A DNA stretch of 64,000 nucleotides from Natronomonas gomsonensis (GTDB taxonomy: Archaea; Halobacteriota; Halobacteria; Halobacteriales; Haloarculaceae): assembly GCF_013391635.1 (NCBI RefSeq), contig NZ_JACAWU010000001.1, positions 868,001 to 932,000 on the forward strand. The letters are read 5' to 3'. Made by a program: the position numbers and the translations under genes. Numbering within the stretch: position 1 is the stretch's first letter; each line of letters starts with the position of its first letter. This document shows, piece by piece, positions 1 through 7,933 of this stretch. Below the pieces are notes generated by a model. It made no database searches and was not told the origin of the DNA. It saw nothing but the letters and a program-made list of their open reading frames with translations.

Positions 1-1
1 T

Positions 2-412
2 GCCGAGCGTGAATCCATCGAGGTGGCCGCCGAGTGCCTCCAGCCCATCGCCGAGGAACTGGACACAATGGCGGACGTGGAGTTTCGGGCCGAATCCTTC
101 GGCTCGCTCGACGCCCATCGCGCCCGAATCGATACGCTAGTCGACCGGTGCGACGCCGCCGCCGAGAGCAGACAGAACGACCTCCGTCAACACCGAACCA
201 CGGCCGCGCTGTCGGAGAGTATCGCCGCCGTCCCTCTATACCTGTATCAGGGGCTCGAGTCGACGTTCCCGATCCTCTCCTTTATTGCTGCTCTCGGCGA
301 CCGAATCGACGCGATCCGATCGGACATCAGCCACGCGGCGAGCCATTACGAGGCCGACCGGGACTCGTATCTCGCGGGCGACACCGACACTCGCGGGCGA
401 ACTGAATCCTGA
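2..412 (+). CDS. DUF7260-like haloarchaeal protein, 5'-truncated by the window edge
   Basis: The reading frame is open to the left edge, so the real start lies outside the window; the GTG at 23 is only the first internal start codon. The visible 137 residues are mostly helical and acidic, with heptad-like stretches, and then a hydrophobic segment containing PLYLYQGLE and FPILSFIAALG. That pattern resembles the haloarchaeal DUF7260 family, whose function is unknown. Three GATC tetranucleotides lie in the gene and one at its stop, unlike the neighbouring genes, which have none. The family assignment is from memory of the motif and is moderate. Confidence 0.55.
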   Translation, partial: AERESIEVAAECLQPIAEELDTMADVEFRAESFGSLDAHRARIDTLVDRCDAAAESRQNDLRQHRTTAALSESIAAVPLYLYQGLESTFPILSFIAALGDRIDAIRSDISHAASHYEADRDSYLAGDTDTRGRTES

Positions 413-778
413 TCCGATACCAAATACATATGGAAATTTATATGTATGCAAGTATTATACTACCTACTATTCTCAGTTTTTCGTATAGTCATAATCCGAA
501 ATAGAGCGGTGTTTTAGCGTACGAAAGCGTGATAAATAGCACTTCAAACTATAGGCTGGCAAATTTATTTTTCAATAAAAATTAGCGCTCGACTGAATAT
601 TATACTTGAACTTCGGACAAAACACGAACGAAAATATTGGGCTAGGGTAGAAAAAGAGTAATGTTATCAATTTTGTCAATCCTATATTTTTTATTACTAT
701 TAACCAAAACTATCAGAAGTTCTATGTTACAATTGGGCCTCCCCGAAACTCAAGCCGTCGCCGCTCGTCGGGAGGGGT
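413..778. other. AT-rich intergenic spacer with an inverted repeat
   Basis: About 365 bp, much richer in A+T than the flanking genes. A 7-bp inverted repeat (ATACATA at 424-430, TATGTAT at 441-447) starts 11 bp after the upstream stop codon and may act in transcription termination. The rest is A/T-rich runs with several TATA-like strings and no convincing coding region. The short frame at 661-849 has no coding character. GGAGG at 771-775 lies 3 bp before the M20 peptidase start and could be a weak ribosome binding site. Confidence 0.6.
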
Positions 779-1855
779 ATGGACGCCACGGAACTGACCC
801 GGCGACTCGTCGAGACGTCGAGTCACGAAGACGAATCCGCGGTTGGTGATGTCCTCACGGCGTGGCTCCGTGACCACACCGACGCGGCAGTCGAACGCGA
901 CGGTTCCGGGAACGTCATCGCCAGACGAAACGTCGGTTCGGGGCCGTCGCTCGCGCTCGTCGGCCACCACGACGTGGTGCCGCCGGACGAGAGCCAACTC
1001 GTCGACGGAGAGTACGTCGTCGAGGAACGCGACGGCCGGCTCTACGGCCGCGGCAGCGCCGACATGAAGGGGAGTCTCGCGGCTGCGATGGTCGCCTTCG
1101 CGGAGGCCGACCCCGTAGGCGAACTAGTCTTCGCGTCCTTCGTCGGGGAGGAACAGGGCGGCGTCGGCTGTCGGGCGGCCATCGAGGAGGGGTTCGCGCC
1201 CGACTACGCCGTCGTCGGCGAGGGGTCGACCGGCTACTCCGCTGCCGGAGTTACGGACGTGGCCGTCGCCCACAAGGGTCGTCGCGGGTCGACGATTACC
1301 GCGGCGGGGACCGCCGCCCACGCCAGCGAACCCGAATCCGGCGAGAACGCCATCTACCGCGCTACCGACGCCGTCGATGTGGTCCGGACCCTCGACGCAC
1401 CCGGAACGGATGTGTTGGGCCACCGTCTGGAGGGCAGCGTCGTCGTCACCGAAATCGACGGCGGCAGCGCGTGGAACGTCGTCCCCGAGCGCTGTACCGT
1501 CACCGTCGACGAGCGAACCGTTCCCGGCGAGCGCGCTGCGCTCGGGGACGTGGAATCAATCGACGGCGTCTCCTGGGCCGTCGAGCAGGACCTCCCGCCG
1601 ATGGCCTGCGACGATGCCGACTTCGCCCTGGCGGTTCTCGATGCCGCCGACGCCGCCCAATCGGAGTCGCCCGAGCAGGTGGTCAAACCCCACGCCACCG
1701 ACGCCGGCTGGCTCGCCGAGGCGGGTACCACCTGCGTCGTCTGTGGGGCGGCCGAACCCGGCGAGGCCCACACTGCCGACGAGAGCGTCTCGCTGGCGGT
1801 CGTCGAGCGGTGTGCCGACGTGTACCGGCGCGTCGCGGAGACGCCGCTCGAGTGA
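779..1855 (+). CDS. M20 family metallopeptidase (DapE/ArgE-like)
   Basis: A 358-aa cytosolic zinc amidohydrolase of the M20 family, whose members hydrolyse N-acyl amino acids or small peptides. Visible landmarks are the first metal site GHHDVVPP (His63/64), the bridging aspartate in RGSADMKG (Asp95), the catalytic pair in GEEQGG (Glu124/125), Glu148 in VGEGS, and the dimerisation-domain histidine in AAHASEP (His181). The family includes succinyl-diaminopimelate desuccinylase, acetylornithine deacetylase and LysW-lysine hydrolase, and sequence alone does not separate these. No arginine or lysine biosynthesis genes are adjacent, so the substrate is left open. The ATG at 779 gives the expected N-terminus. 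Confidence 0.85.
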   Translation: MDATELTRRLVETSSHEDESAVGDVLTAWLRDHTDAAVERDGSGNVIARRNVGSGPSLALVGHHDVVPPDESQLVDGEYVVEERDGRLYGRGSADMKGSLAAAMVAFAEADPVGELVFASFVGEEQGGVGCRAAIEEGFAPDYAVVGEGSTGYSAAGVTDVAVAHKGRRGSTITAAGTAAHASEPESGENAIYRATDAVDVVRTLDAPGTDVLGHRLEGSVVVTEIDGGSAWNVVPERCTVTVDERTVPGERAALGDVESIDGVSWAVEQDLPPMACDDADFALAVLDAADAAQSESPEQVVKPHATDAGWLAEAGTTCVVCGAAEPGEAHTADESVSLAVVERCADVYRRVAETPLE

Positions 1856-1916
1856 TGGCTCCCGCCGCCTGAGAACTCGCGATAGGCTCTTTTCGGCGTG
1901 TGTCGTATCTGTATGC

Positions 1917-2111
1917 ATGGCACTCAGACTGCTCCTCGCGTTCCTCGGGCTGCTCGAAGTAGCGTTCCCGAAACCGCTCGTCGACTTCTGGATGAACCTC
2001 GCGACCGAAGACGACGACGTGGAACTCCGGCCGTGGGTGTACACGGCGGCGCGTATCGAAGGCGTCCTCATCCTCCTGTACGTGCTGTGGCGCCGAAGGG
2101 ACGGCGAGTGA
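1917..2111 (+). CDS. Small conserved haloarchaeal membrane protein
   Basis: A 64-aa protein with two hydrophobic segments (residues about 2-20 and 46-60) separated by an acidic loop containing TEDDDVELRPW; the end is RRRDGE. Two overlapping ATGs occur (1913 and 1917); only 1917 is in the reading frame. The layout (short, two membrane spans, strongly acidic loop) suggests a small integral membrane protein. Function unknown. It lies 61 bp after the M20 gene and 61 bp before the carboxypeptidase gene on the same strand. Confidence 0.6.
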   Translation: MALRLLLAFLGLLEVAFPKPLVDFWMNLATEDDDVELRPWVYTAARIEGVLILLYVLWRRRDGE

Positions 2112-2172
2112 CCGACTGACCGCCTCGTCCGGTATCCGTGGCTTCTTGGCTTCGGGGGTCGCAGTATTTGCC

Positions 2173-3672
2173 ATGGCGACGGACCAATCGAGCGTCCCCG
2201 AGGCCTACGACGACCTGCTGGCCGACTACCAGCGAGCGACGTATCTCGGCGACGCGAACATGGTGCTGAGTTGGGACCAGGAAGTAATGATGCCGGAGGG
2301 CGGGACACCCGCCCGCTCGAAGCAGCGCGGCGCGATATCGGCGGTCGCCCACGATATCCTCGTAGACGACGACGTGGCCGAAAACCTCGACACCCTCGAA
2401 GACGCCGACCTCCCCGCCGAGGAGGCCGCCGTCGTTCGGGAGATTCGACGACAACACGAGCGGAAGGCACGCGTCCCGACCGACCTCGTCACCGAAATCA
2501 GCGAGGCGACGAGCGACGCCCACCCCGTCTGGCAGGAAGCGAAGGCCAACGACGACTGGGACACCTTCGCGCCGACCGTCGAGCGCCTCCTGGAGCTCAA
2601 ACGCGAGTACGCCGAACACATCGACCCCGACGCCGACCCCTACGAGGTGCTGTTCGCGGACTACGAACCGTACATCGACCTCGACACCGCCGAACGAGTC
2701 CTCGAGAACCTCCGTGAGCGCCTCGTCCCCCTCATCGACGAGATTCGCGACTCGGAGGTCGACCTCTACAGCGTCGACGGCACTTTCCCCGAAGACGAGC
2801 AGATGGACCTCGCCCGCGAGGCTCTCGAGACGCTCGGCTACGACTTCGAACACGGCCGCATCGACACCGCACCGCATCCCTTCTCCTCGGGGACGCAGTT
2901 CGACGCCCGCGTGACGACGCGTTTCGACGAGTCCGACCCGCTGGATTCGCTCGGCTCGACCATCCACGAGTTCGGCCACGCCACCTACACGCAGGGCCTC
3001 CGACAGGACGCCTACGGCTCGCCGCTCGGCGAACACCGCGGGCTGACCGTCCACGAGTCCCAATCGCGACTCTGGGAGAACCACGTCGGCCGCACCGAAC
3101 CGTTCTGGGAACTGTTCGTCCCGCAGTTCAACGACCAGTACGGCACCGACCTCACCGCGCGACAGGCCTACGAGGCCGCAAACCAGGTGTACGAGGACAA
3201 CCTCATCCGCGTCGAGGCCGACGAACTCACCTACCACCTCCACATCATCTTGCGGTTCGAAATCGAACGCGACCTGCTGGCCGGTGACCTCGACGTCGAA
3301 GAGGTTCCCGCCGTCTGGAACGACAAGATGGAGGAGTACCTCGGCGTCCGCCCCGACGCCGACGGCGAGGGCTGCCTACAGGATATCCACTGGAGTCACG
3401 GCTCCTTCGGCTACTTCCCGACCTACTCGTTGGGGAGCGTGCTGGCGGCACAACTGTACGACGCCGCGGCCTCCGACATCGGCGACCTCGACTCGCAGGT
3501 CCGCTCCGGCGAATTCGAGGCGCTCCACGAGTGGCTCACCGACAACGTCCACAGCCACGGCCAGCGCTACACCACCGACGACCTCGTCGAGGAGGCCACC
3601 GGCGAACCGTTCACCGCCGACTACTTCCTCGAATACGCGGAATCGAAGTTCGGCGACCTCTACGAACTGTAA
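2173..3672 (+). CDS. Metal-dependent carboxypeptidase, M32 family (Taq-type)
   Basis: A 499-aa enzyme that removes C-terminal residues from peptides. All signature motifs of M32 enzymes are visible in order: HPFSSG, DARVTTRF, HEFGH (zinc HExxH, about residue 265), HESQSR, IRVEADE and GCLQDIHW. Start: the ATG at 2173 (MATDQSSV) is preferred to the in-frame TTG at 2146, because family members start close to this point. The stop codon directly abuts the stop of the convergent RDD-family gene, with no spacer. Confidence 0.93.
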   Translation: MATDQSSVPEAYDDLLADYQRATYLGDANMVLSWDQEVMMPEGGTPARSKQRGAISAVAHDILVDDDVAENLDTLEDADLPAEEAAVVREIRRQHERKARVPTDLVTEISEATSDAHPVWQEAKANDDWDTFAPTVERLLELKREYAEHIDPDADPYEVLFADYEPYIDLDTAERVLENLRERLVPLIDEIRDSEVDLYSVDGTFPEDEQMDLAREALETLGYDFEHGRIDTAPHPFSSGTQFDARVTTRFDESDPLDSLGSTIHEFGHATYTQGLRQDAYGSPLGEHRGLTVHESQSRLWENHVGRTEPFWELFVPQFNDQYGTDLTARQAYEAANQVYEDNLIRVEADELTYHLHIILRFEIERDLLAGDLDVEEVPAVWNDKMEEYLGVRPDADGEGCLQDIHWSHGSFGYFPTYSLGSVLAAQLYDAAASDIGDLDSQVRSGEFEALHEWLTDNVHSHGQRYTTDDLVEEATGEPFTADYFLEYAESKFGDLYEL

Positions 3673-4083
3673 TCACCTCCTTGAAACGACGACCGTTCCC
3701 GAGAGGAGGTCGCCGACCCGTTGATTCTTGTTTGTGAACAGGATTACGAGCAGTCCAAACAGGTATCCCCCCGCTCCGTCGATGATTCGCAACAGGTTAC
3801 GCAGCACGGCCTGTTCGAGTGACGGGACTCGACCATCCGAACGAAGGACGATTATTCCGAGTAGTTGCTTTCCCAGCGTCCGACCGTACAGCCACTCCGG
3901 AACGATGTAGTACGAAAAATATCCCACAAGGATTATAGATACGAAGACAGCCTCGGATTGGGTTCCGACGCCCAAAATTGCTGCAACCGTCGCCACCAGA
4001 GGAACCATCACCAGAAGGTCGATTACTGCGGCAATGATACGCTCGAAGAGGACCGCCGAATCCTGTTCTTTTGTGCCCTCCAT
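3673..4083 (-). CDS. RDD family membrane protein
   Basis: A 136-aa integral membrane protein of the RDD family. The defining Arg and Asp residues sit in the first helix (Arg15 and Asp22 in the RIIAAVIDLL region), followed by a second span, and then the conserved motif GRTLGKQLLG. The C-terminal part holds the third hydrophobic segment. RDD proteins are poorly understood; some relatives affect membrane transport or ion balance. A TATA-like A/T-rich element at 4103-4118 lies 20-35 bp upstream of the ATG, so it probably has its own promoter. Confidence 0.85.
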   Translation of the reverse strand: MEGTKEQDSAVLFERIIAAVIDLLVMVPLVATVAAILGVGTQSEAVFVSIILVGYFSYYIVPEWLYGRTLGKQLLGIIVLRSDGRVPSLEQAVLRNLLRIIDGAGGYLFGLLVILFTNKNQRVGDLLSGTVVVSRR

Positions 4084-4102
4084 AGATAATGTAACTCAAC
4101 TC

Positions 4103-4118
4103 AATATATTAAATTTTT
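4103..4118 (-). promoter_or_regulatory. TATA-like promoter element of the RDD gene
   Basis: An A/T-only run on the minus strand whose core (TTTAATATA) is about 25-35 bp upstream of the RDD start at 4083. This is the spacing expected for a haloarchaeal TATA box with a short or absent 5' UTR. It lies in the 82-bp gap behind the ABC permease gene. Confidence 0.5.
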
Positions 4119-4165
4119 ATCACTTACTCGTTCACTGCTCCCGGGCCGCCGATACAGGCTGTAGG

Positions 4166-5593
4166 TCAGTCCGTTCCGTCCAGCGCACGCCCTTCCCACC
4201 TCGTTCCGGCCCGCCGATACAGGCCGAGGCCCGCGATTCCGGACAGCGACGCGTAGCCGACGCTGCCCAACGCGAGGCCGGTCGGATACAGCGTGAATGC
4301 GATGGCGGCGACCACCAGCGGAATGAGGACGACCATCATCGAGAGCGTGAACGCGGCGAAGACGGGCGTGTCGAACAGCAGCTCGGTCGGTTCGAGACCG
4401 GCGACGTACGCCGTCACGCCGAAGACGTACAGACACAGCGGCGCGAAGACGGCGATGCCGACGGCCATCGTCCCGGTGCCGAAGACGACCGCACCCAACC
4501 CGAGGAAAGCCAACCCCGAGGGCAACGCGAGCAGACAGAAGCCGAGCAGTTTCGCCCGGAATACCGCCGACAGCGAGACGGGATGCCGCAGGTAAAACGC
4601 CGTATCGTCGAACTGACAGAGCCAGTTGTAGGTGGTAAACGAACCCAGCGCGAGGACGGCGGCGATGGTGAGTCCCGGTTCGGGTCGGACCGGAACCACG
4701 TCCGGCAGGAAGGCCAAGAGAACCGCAAGGACGGCGAACACCAGTCCCTGCGAGAAGACGACCTTCCAGAGGCCGCCCGAGGACCGAACCACGTCGAGAA
4801 GCGACTTCGCCAGCAGGCCCTGTTCGTCCGCGGCCCCCAGTTTCCGGTGGAGCCACCCGAAGCGGTTCGCGGCTGTTCGGGAGGGGGTTCGGCGGTCGAA
4901 CCGGAAGGCGACGATGCCGAGGATGCCCAAGGCGACCGGAACCAGGAGACTGCCGGCGACGGTCAGCGGTCGGATGTCGGCCAGCAGGCCGTACGGGGTC
5001 AGCGCGAGCACGCGAGACCCATCGAGGAGGAGCGCGGCGACGACGGCGACGACCGCGGCGATGGAGGCCGTCCGCGAGCGCGTGTGGACGCCGACGAGTG
5101 CGAAACTCGCGGCTACGCCGAGGGCGAACATGCCGACGCTCGTGATGAACAACAGCGGCAGGCGAGCGGCAGGTACGTCGGCCATCACGACCAGCGGCAC
5201 CAACCCGACGGTCAGCGGCAGCAGGAAGAGAACTGCGTAGTAGGCCACGTCCTTCACGAGGAAGGCGACGAGCAGTTTCTTCGGTTCGACGGGCAGAGTG
5301 CGCGCCGAGAACAGCAACAGCGTCGTCTCTCCCAGCAGGTCCTCGAGAGCGTCCCGGCCGACCAATCCGACGGTGCCGACCTGCAGACCGAGCGTGGCGA
5401 CGACCAGATGGAGTCCGGCGATGAGCAGACCCGTGTCGGCGTTGGCGAGGGCGAAAAACGCGGCTGTGCCGGCGGCGACCGCGGCGACGAAGACGGGAAA
5501 CATCGCGAAGCGCTTCCCGCCGAACATGCGGCCGTGGAGTCGCCACTCCTCCAGTGCCATCACCCGGAGCAGATAGGTGGTCGATAGCGTCAT
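4166..5593 (-). CDS. ABC transporter permease (ABC-2-like exporter)
   Basis: A 475-aa polytopic membrane protein made of roughly a dozen hydrophobic stretches with short loops. It is the membrane partner of the ATPase encoded just upstream. The start MTLSTTYLL at 5593 overlaps the ATPase stop codon in an ATGA arrangement, so translation is probably coupled and the two form one transporter. An upstream extension of the frame runs inside the ATPase gene and is an artefact. The substrate is not evident; the two-gene form without a binding protein indicates export rather than import. Confidence 0.8.
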   Translation of the reverse strand: MTLSTTYLLRVMALEEWRLHGRMFGGKRFAMFPVFVAAVAAGTAAFFALANADTGLLIAGLHLVVATLGLQVGTVGLVGRDALEDLLGETTLLLFSARTLPVEPKKLLVAFLVKDVAYYAVLFLLPLTVGLVPLVVMADVPAARLPLLFITSVGMFALGVAASFALVGVHTRSRTASIAAVVAVVAALLLDGSRVLALTPYGLLADIRPLTVAGSLLVPVALGILGIVAFRFDRRTPSRTAANRFGWLHRKLGAADEQGLLAKSLLDVVRSSGGLWKVVFSQGLVFAVLAVLLAFLPDVVPVRPEPGLTIAAVLALGSFTTYNWLCQFDDTAFYLRHPVSLSAVFRAKLLGFCLLALPSGLAFLGLGAVVFGTGTMAVGIAVFAPLCLYVFGVTAYVAGLEPTELLFDTPVFAAFTLSMMVVLIPLVVAAIAFTLYPTGLALGSVGYASLSGIAGLGLYRRAGTRWEGRALDGTD

Positions 5594-6333
5594 GGCGTGC
5601 GTTGGAGTTCCGCCTCCTGTACGTCGTCTTCGACCGACGCGAAGAACTGGTCGAGCAGCGCGTCGCCGTCCATCCCGCCGGGTCGGAGTTCCTCGAGCAG
5701 GCGACCGCGGTTCAGGATGCCAACCTGCGTACACACCTCGGCGGCCGTCTCGACGAAGTGCGTCGACAGAAACAGCGTGTTGCCGGCGTCGCGGTAGGTC
5801 TCGAAGAAGCGCTTGACCCGCTCCTGCATGATGGGGTCTAAGTTCGTCAGCGGTTCGTCGATGAAGACGACCCGCGGTTCGTGGAGGAACGCCTGCGTGA
5901 TGAGTACCTTCTGTCGTTCGCCCTGCGAGAGGTCGGTACACAGCGTGTCGAGTTTGTGGGCGAACTCCAGTCGCTCCGCCCAGCGGTCGACCCGTTCGGT
6001 CAGCGTCGCCTCCTCGATATCGCGAGTGGCCGCAGCGAACTCGAAGTACTCACGCACCGTCAGAAAAGACGGCGGCCGGCCGCTCTCGGGGAGGATGCCG
6101 ACGTGTCGCCGCGCTTCGACTGGCGTCTCGACGGGGTCGACGCCCGCGACGCGGGCCTCGCCGCTATCGGGGACGAGTTGGCCCGTCAGGATGTTGATGG
6201 TCGTCGATTTGCCGGCGCCGTTGGGGCCGAGAAACCCGTAGCACTCGCCGTCCTCGACGGTCAGCGACAGCGAATCAAGCGCCACCACGTCGCCGTATCG
6301 TTTCGACAACTCGCGCGTCCGAATGGCAGCCAT
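5590..6333 (-). CDS. ABC transporter ATP-binding protein
   Basis: A 247-aa nucleotide-binding subunit. Walker A is GPNGAGKST at residues 36-44, the ABC signature is LSQGERQ, Walker B is VVFIDEP, and the H-loop is in STHFVE. The layout matches drug/antibiotic-type (CcmA/NatA-like) ATPases. It is the first gene of a two-gene operon with the permease, with a 4-bp ATGA overlap. It energises export of an unidentified substrate at the cytoplasmic face of the membrane. Confidence 0.92.
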   Translation of the reverse strand: MAAIRTRELSKRYGDVVALDSLSLTVEDGECYGFLGPNGAGKSTTINILTGQLVPDSGEARVAGVDPVETPVEARRHVGILPESGRPPSFLTVREYFEFAAATRDIEEATLTERVDRWAERLEFAHKLDTLCTDLSQGERQKVLITQAFLHEPRVVFIDEPLTNLDPIMQERVKRFFETYRDAGNTLFLSTHFVETAAEVCTQVGILNRGRLLEELRPGGMDGDALLDQFFASVEDDVQEAELQRTP

Positions 6334-6401
6334 TCGTTGCGGCTTCGATTCGAGGGGGCCTATACCCTGCGGCGGTTCAGTTCGGTGAGTCGGGTCGGCG
6401 C

Positions 6402-6911
6402 CTACGAGGGGCCGTTTGCGTGTTCGGGTGCGTTTCCGTCACCTTCGCCGTTCTCGCTTGGGTGGGATTCCTCGTCATCGCTCGGCTCGTCGCCGTCCTT
6501 GGTGGTGTCACCTTGGGAGGCCTCGAGCGGACAGGGGTTCTCCGCGGACGGTTCGAGGCCGAGTTCACAGGTGAAGCCGACTGTCGCCGACTCGTTGCCG
6601 GCAGTCACGACGAAGGTGTCGCCGAAGGCGGAGGACCGCTCCTCGAGGCTGTCGTCGTTGAAGCCGTCGTACTCGACGCTCGTCGGGCCGGCGTCGAGTT
6701 CGCCGCCCTTGTCGCAGTCGTGGTCGGTCACCGCACCGGTACAGACGACGCTCCCGTCGCCGCCCTCGCTGCCGGCGTCGACGGCGATGTCGACATCGAT
6801 TGTCGTTCCCTCGGTCGGGTCTTCCGCGGCGGCGCCGACGCCGACGAAGGCGACGGCTGCGAGACACAACACCGCGGTCAAAAGCAGCACTCGTGTACGG
6901 TTCGGTCGCAT
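6402..6911 (-). CDS. Secreted acidic protein with four cysteines
   Basis: 169 aa. A typical Sec signal peptide covers residues 1-28 (MRPNRTR, then a hydrophobic core ending VGVGAAAE). The mature part has four cysteines (in VVCTG, DHDCD, FTCEL, NPCPL) that could form two disulfides, and it ends in a low-complexity tail rich in Asp, Glu, Ser and Gly. No catalytic motif is recognised. It is probably exported and may be a cell-surface or secreted protein; function unknown. It is divergent from the SDR gene. Confidence 0.65.
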   Translation of the reverse strand: MRPNRTRVLLLTAVLCLAAVAFVGVGAAAEDPTEGTTIDVDIAVDAGSEGGDGSVVCTGAVTDHDCDKGGELDAGPTSVEYDGFNDDSLEERSSAFGDTFVVTAGNESATVGFTCELGLEPSAENPCPLEASQGDTTKDGDEPSDDEESHPSENGEGDGNAPEHANGPS

Positions 6912-7036
6912 GGGATGCCTTGGCTTCTCCCCACAGATTTGCGTTCTGCCGCCGATGTACGGTTGTATAAATATTCAACCGAGTTCTCGTTGAACGATGA
7001 CCGAACACGTATGCCGCTCCCGCCGGTTCGACCAGT

Positions 7037-7933
7037 ATGTCGAACTGGACGCGCGAGGATATGCCGGAGTTGTCCGGTCGAACTGTCGTCGTAACGGGAG
7101 CCAACAGCGGCCTCGGCCTCGAAGCCACCCGCGCCTTCGCCCGAAAGGGTGCTCACGTGGTGATGGCCTGCCGGAACGTCGAATCGGCTGCGGACGCACG
7201 CGAGGAGGTCCCCGGCGCGTCGCTGACCGTCGAGGAACTCGACCTCGCGGACCTCGATTCGGTTCGGGCATTCGCCGACACCGCCGCCGACCTCGGTCAC
7301 ATCGATGTCTTGTGTAACAACGCCGGCGTGATGGCGATTCCGCGCAGCGAAACGGCCGACGGCTTCGAGACGCAGTTCGGGGTCAACCACCTCGGCCACT
7401 TCGCACTGACCGGCCTGTTGCTCGACTCCCTCCGGGAGGCGCCCGACCCACGGGTCGTCACCCAGTCCAGCGGCATCCACGCGAACGGGAAAATCGACTT
7501 CGAGAACCTCCACGGCACCGACGACTACGACAAGTGGGGCGCCTACGCCCAGAGCAAACTCGCGAACCTGCTTTTCGCCTACGAACTCGACCGCCGCTAC
7601 GACGAACTGACGAGCGTCGGCTGTCACCCCGGCTACGCGGCGACGAACCTCCAGCGTCGCGGCCCCGAGCAGGAGGGGTCCCGTCTCAAACTCGCAGCGA
7701 TGACAGTCGCAAACCGCATCATCGCCCAGCCGGCCGAAGCGGGTGCCCTGCCGATGCTGTACGCCGCCACCGCCGAGGACATCGAGGGCAGCGACTACGT
7801 CGGCCCCGGCGGCTTCAAGAACATGCGCGGCGCGCCCGAGACCCAACGCTCCAGTAAGCGTTCCTACGACGAGGACACCGCTGAACGGCTGTGGTCGGTT
7901 TCCGAGGAACTGACGGGTGTCCGCTACGACTGA
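7037..7933 (+). CDS. Short-chain dehydrogenase/reductase
   Basis: A 298-aa classical SDR. The cofactor-binding motif TGANSGLG is at residues 20-27 and NNAG at 94-97; the catalytic serine lies in the TQSSG region and the YAQSK motif at about residue 170. The arrangement and length resemble the retinol dehydrogenase/protochlorophyllide reductase-like branch, which is widespread in haloarchaea and whose substrates are mostly unknown. An NADP-linked oxidoreductase role is inferred from the family. Its 3' end overlaps the convergent glucoamylase-like gene by 10 bp. Confidence 0.88.
   Translation: MSNWTREDMPELSGRTVVVTGANSGLGLEATRAFARKGAHVVMACRNVESAADAREEVPGASLTVEELDLADLDSVRAFADTAADLGHIDVLCNNAGVMAIPRSETADGFETQFGVNHLGHFALTGLLLDSLREAPDPRVVTQSSGIHANGKIDFENLHGTDDYDKWGAYAQSKLANLLFAYELDRRYDELTSVGCHPGYAATNLQRRGPEQEGSRLKLAAMTVANRIIAQPAEAGALPMLYAATAEDIEGSDYVGPGGFKNMRGAPETQRSSKRSYDEDTAERLWSVSEELTGVRYD

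Noticed and set aside
661..849. Short frame in the AT-rich spacer
   Set aside because: Its first half lies in A/T-rich non-coding sequence and its end overlaps the M20 gene in another frame; no coding character.
4034..5587. Long plus-strand frame of 517 codons
   Set aside because: Antisense to the ABC permease; its Arg/Gln/Glu-rich translation is a shadow of a GC-rich gene.
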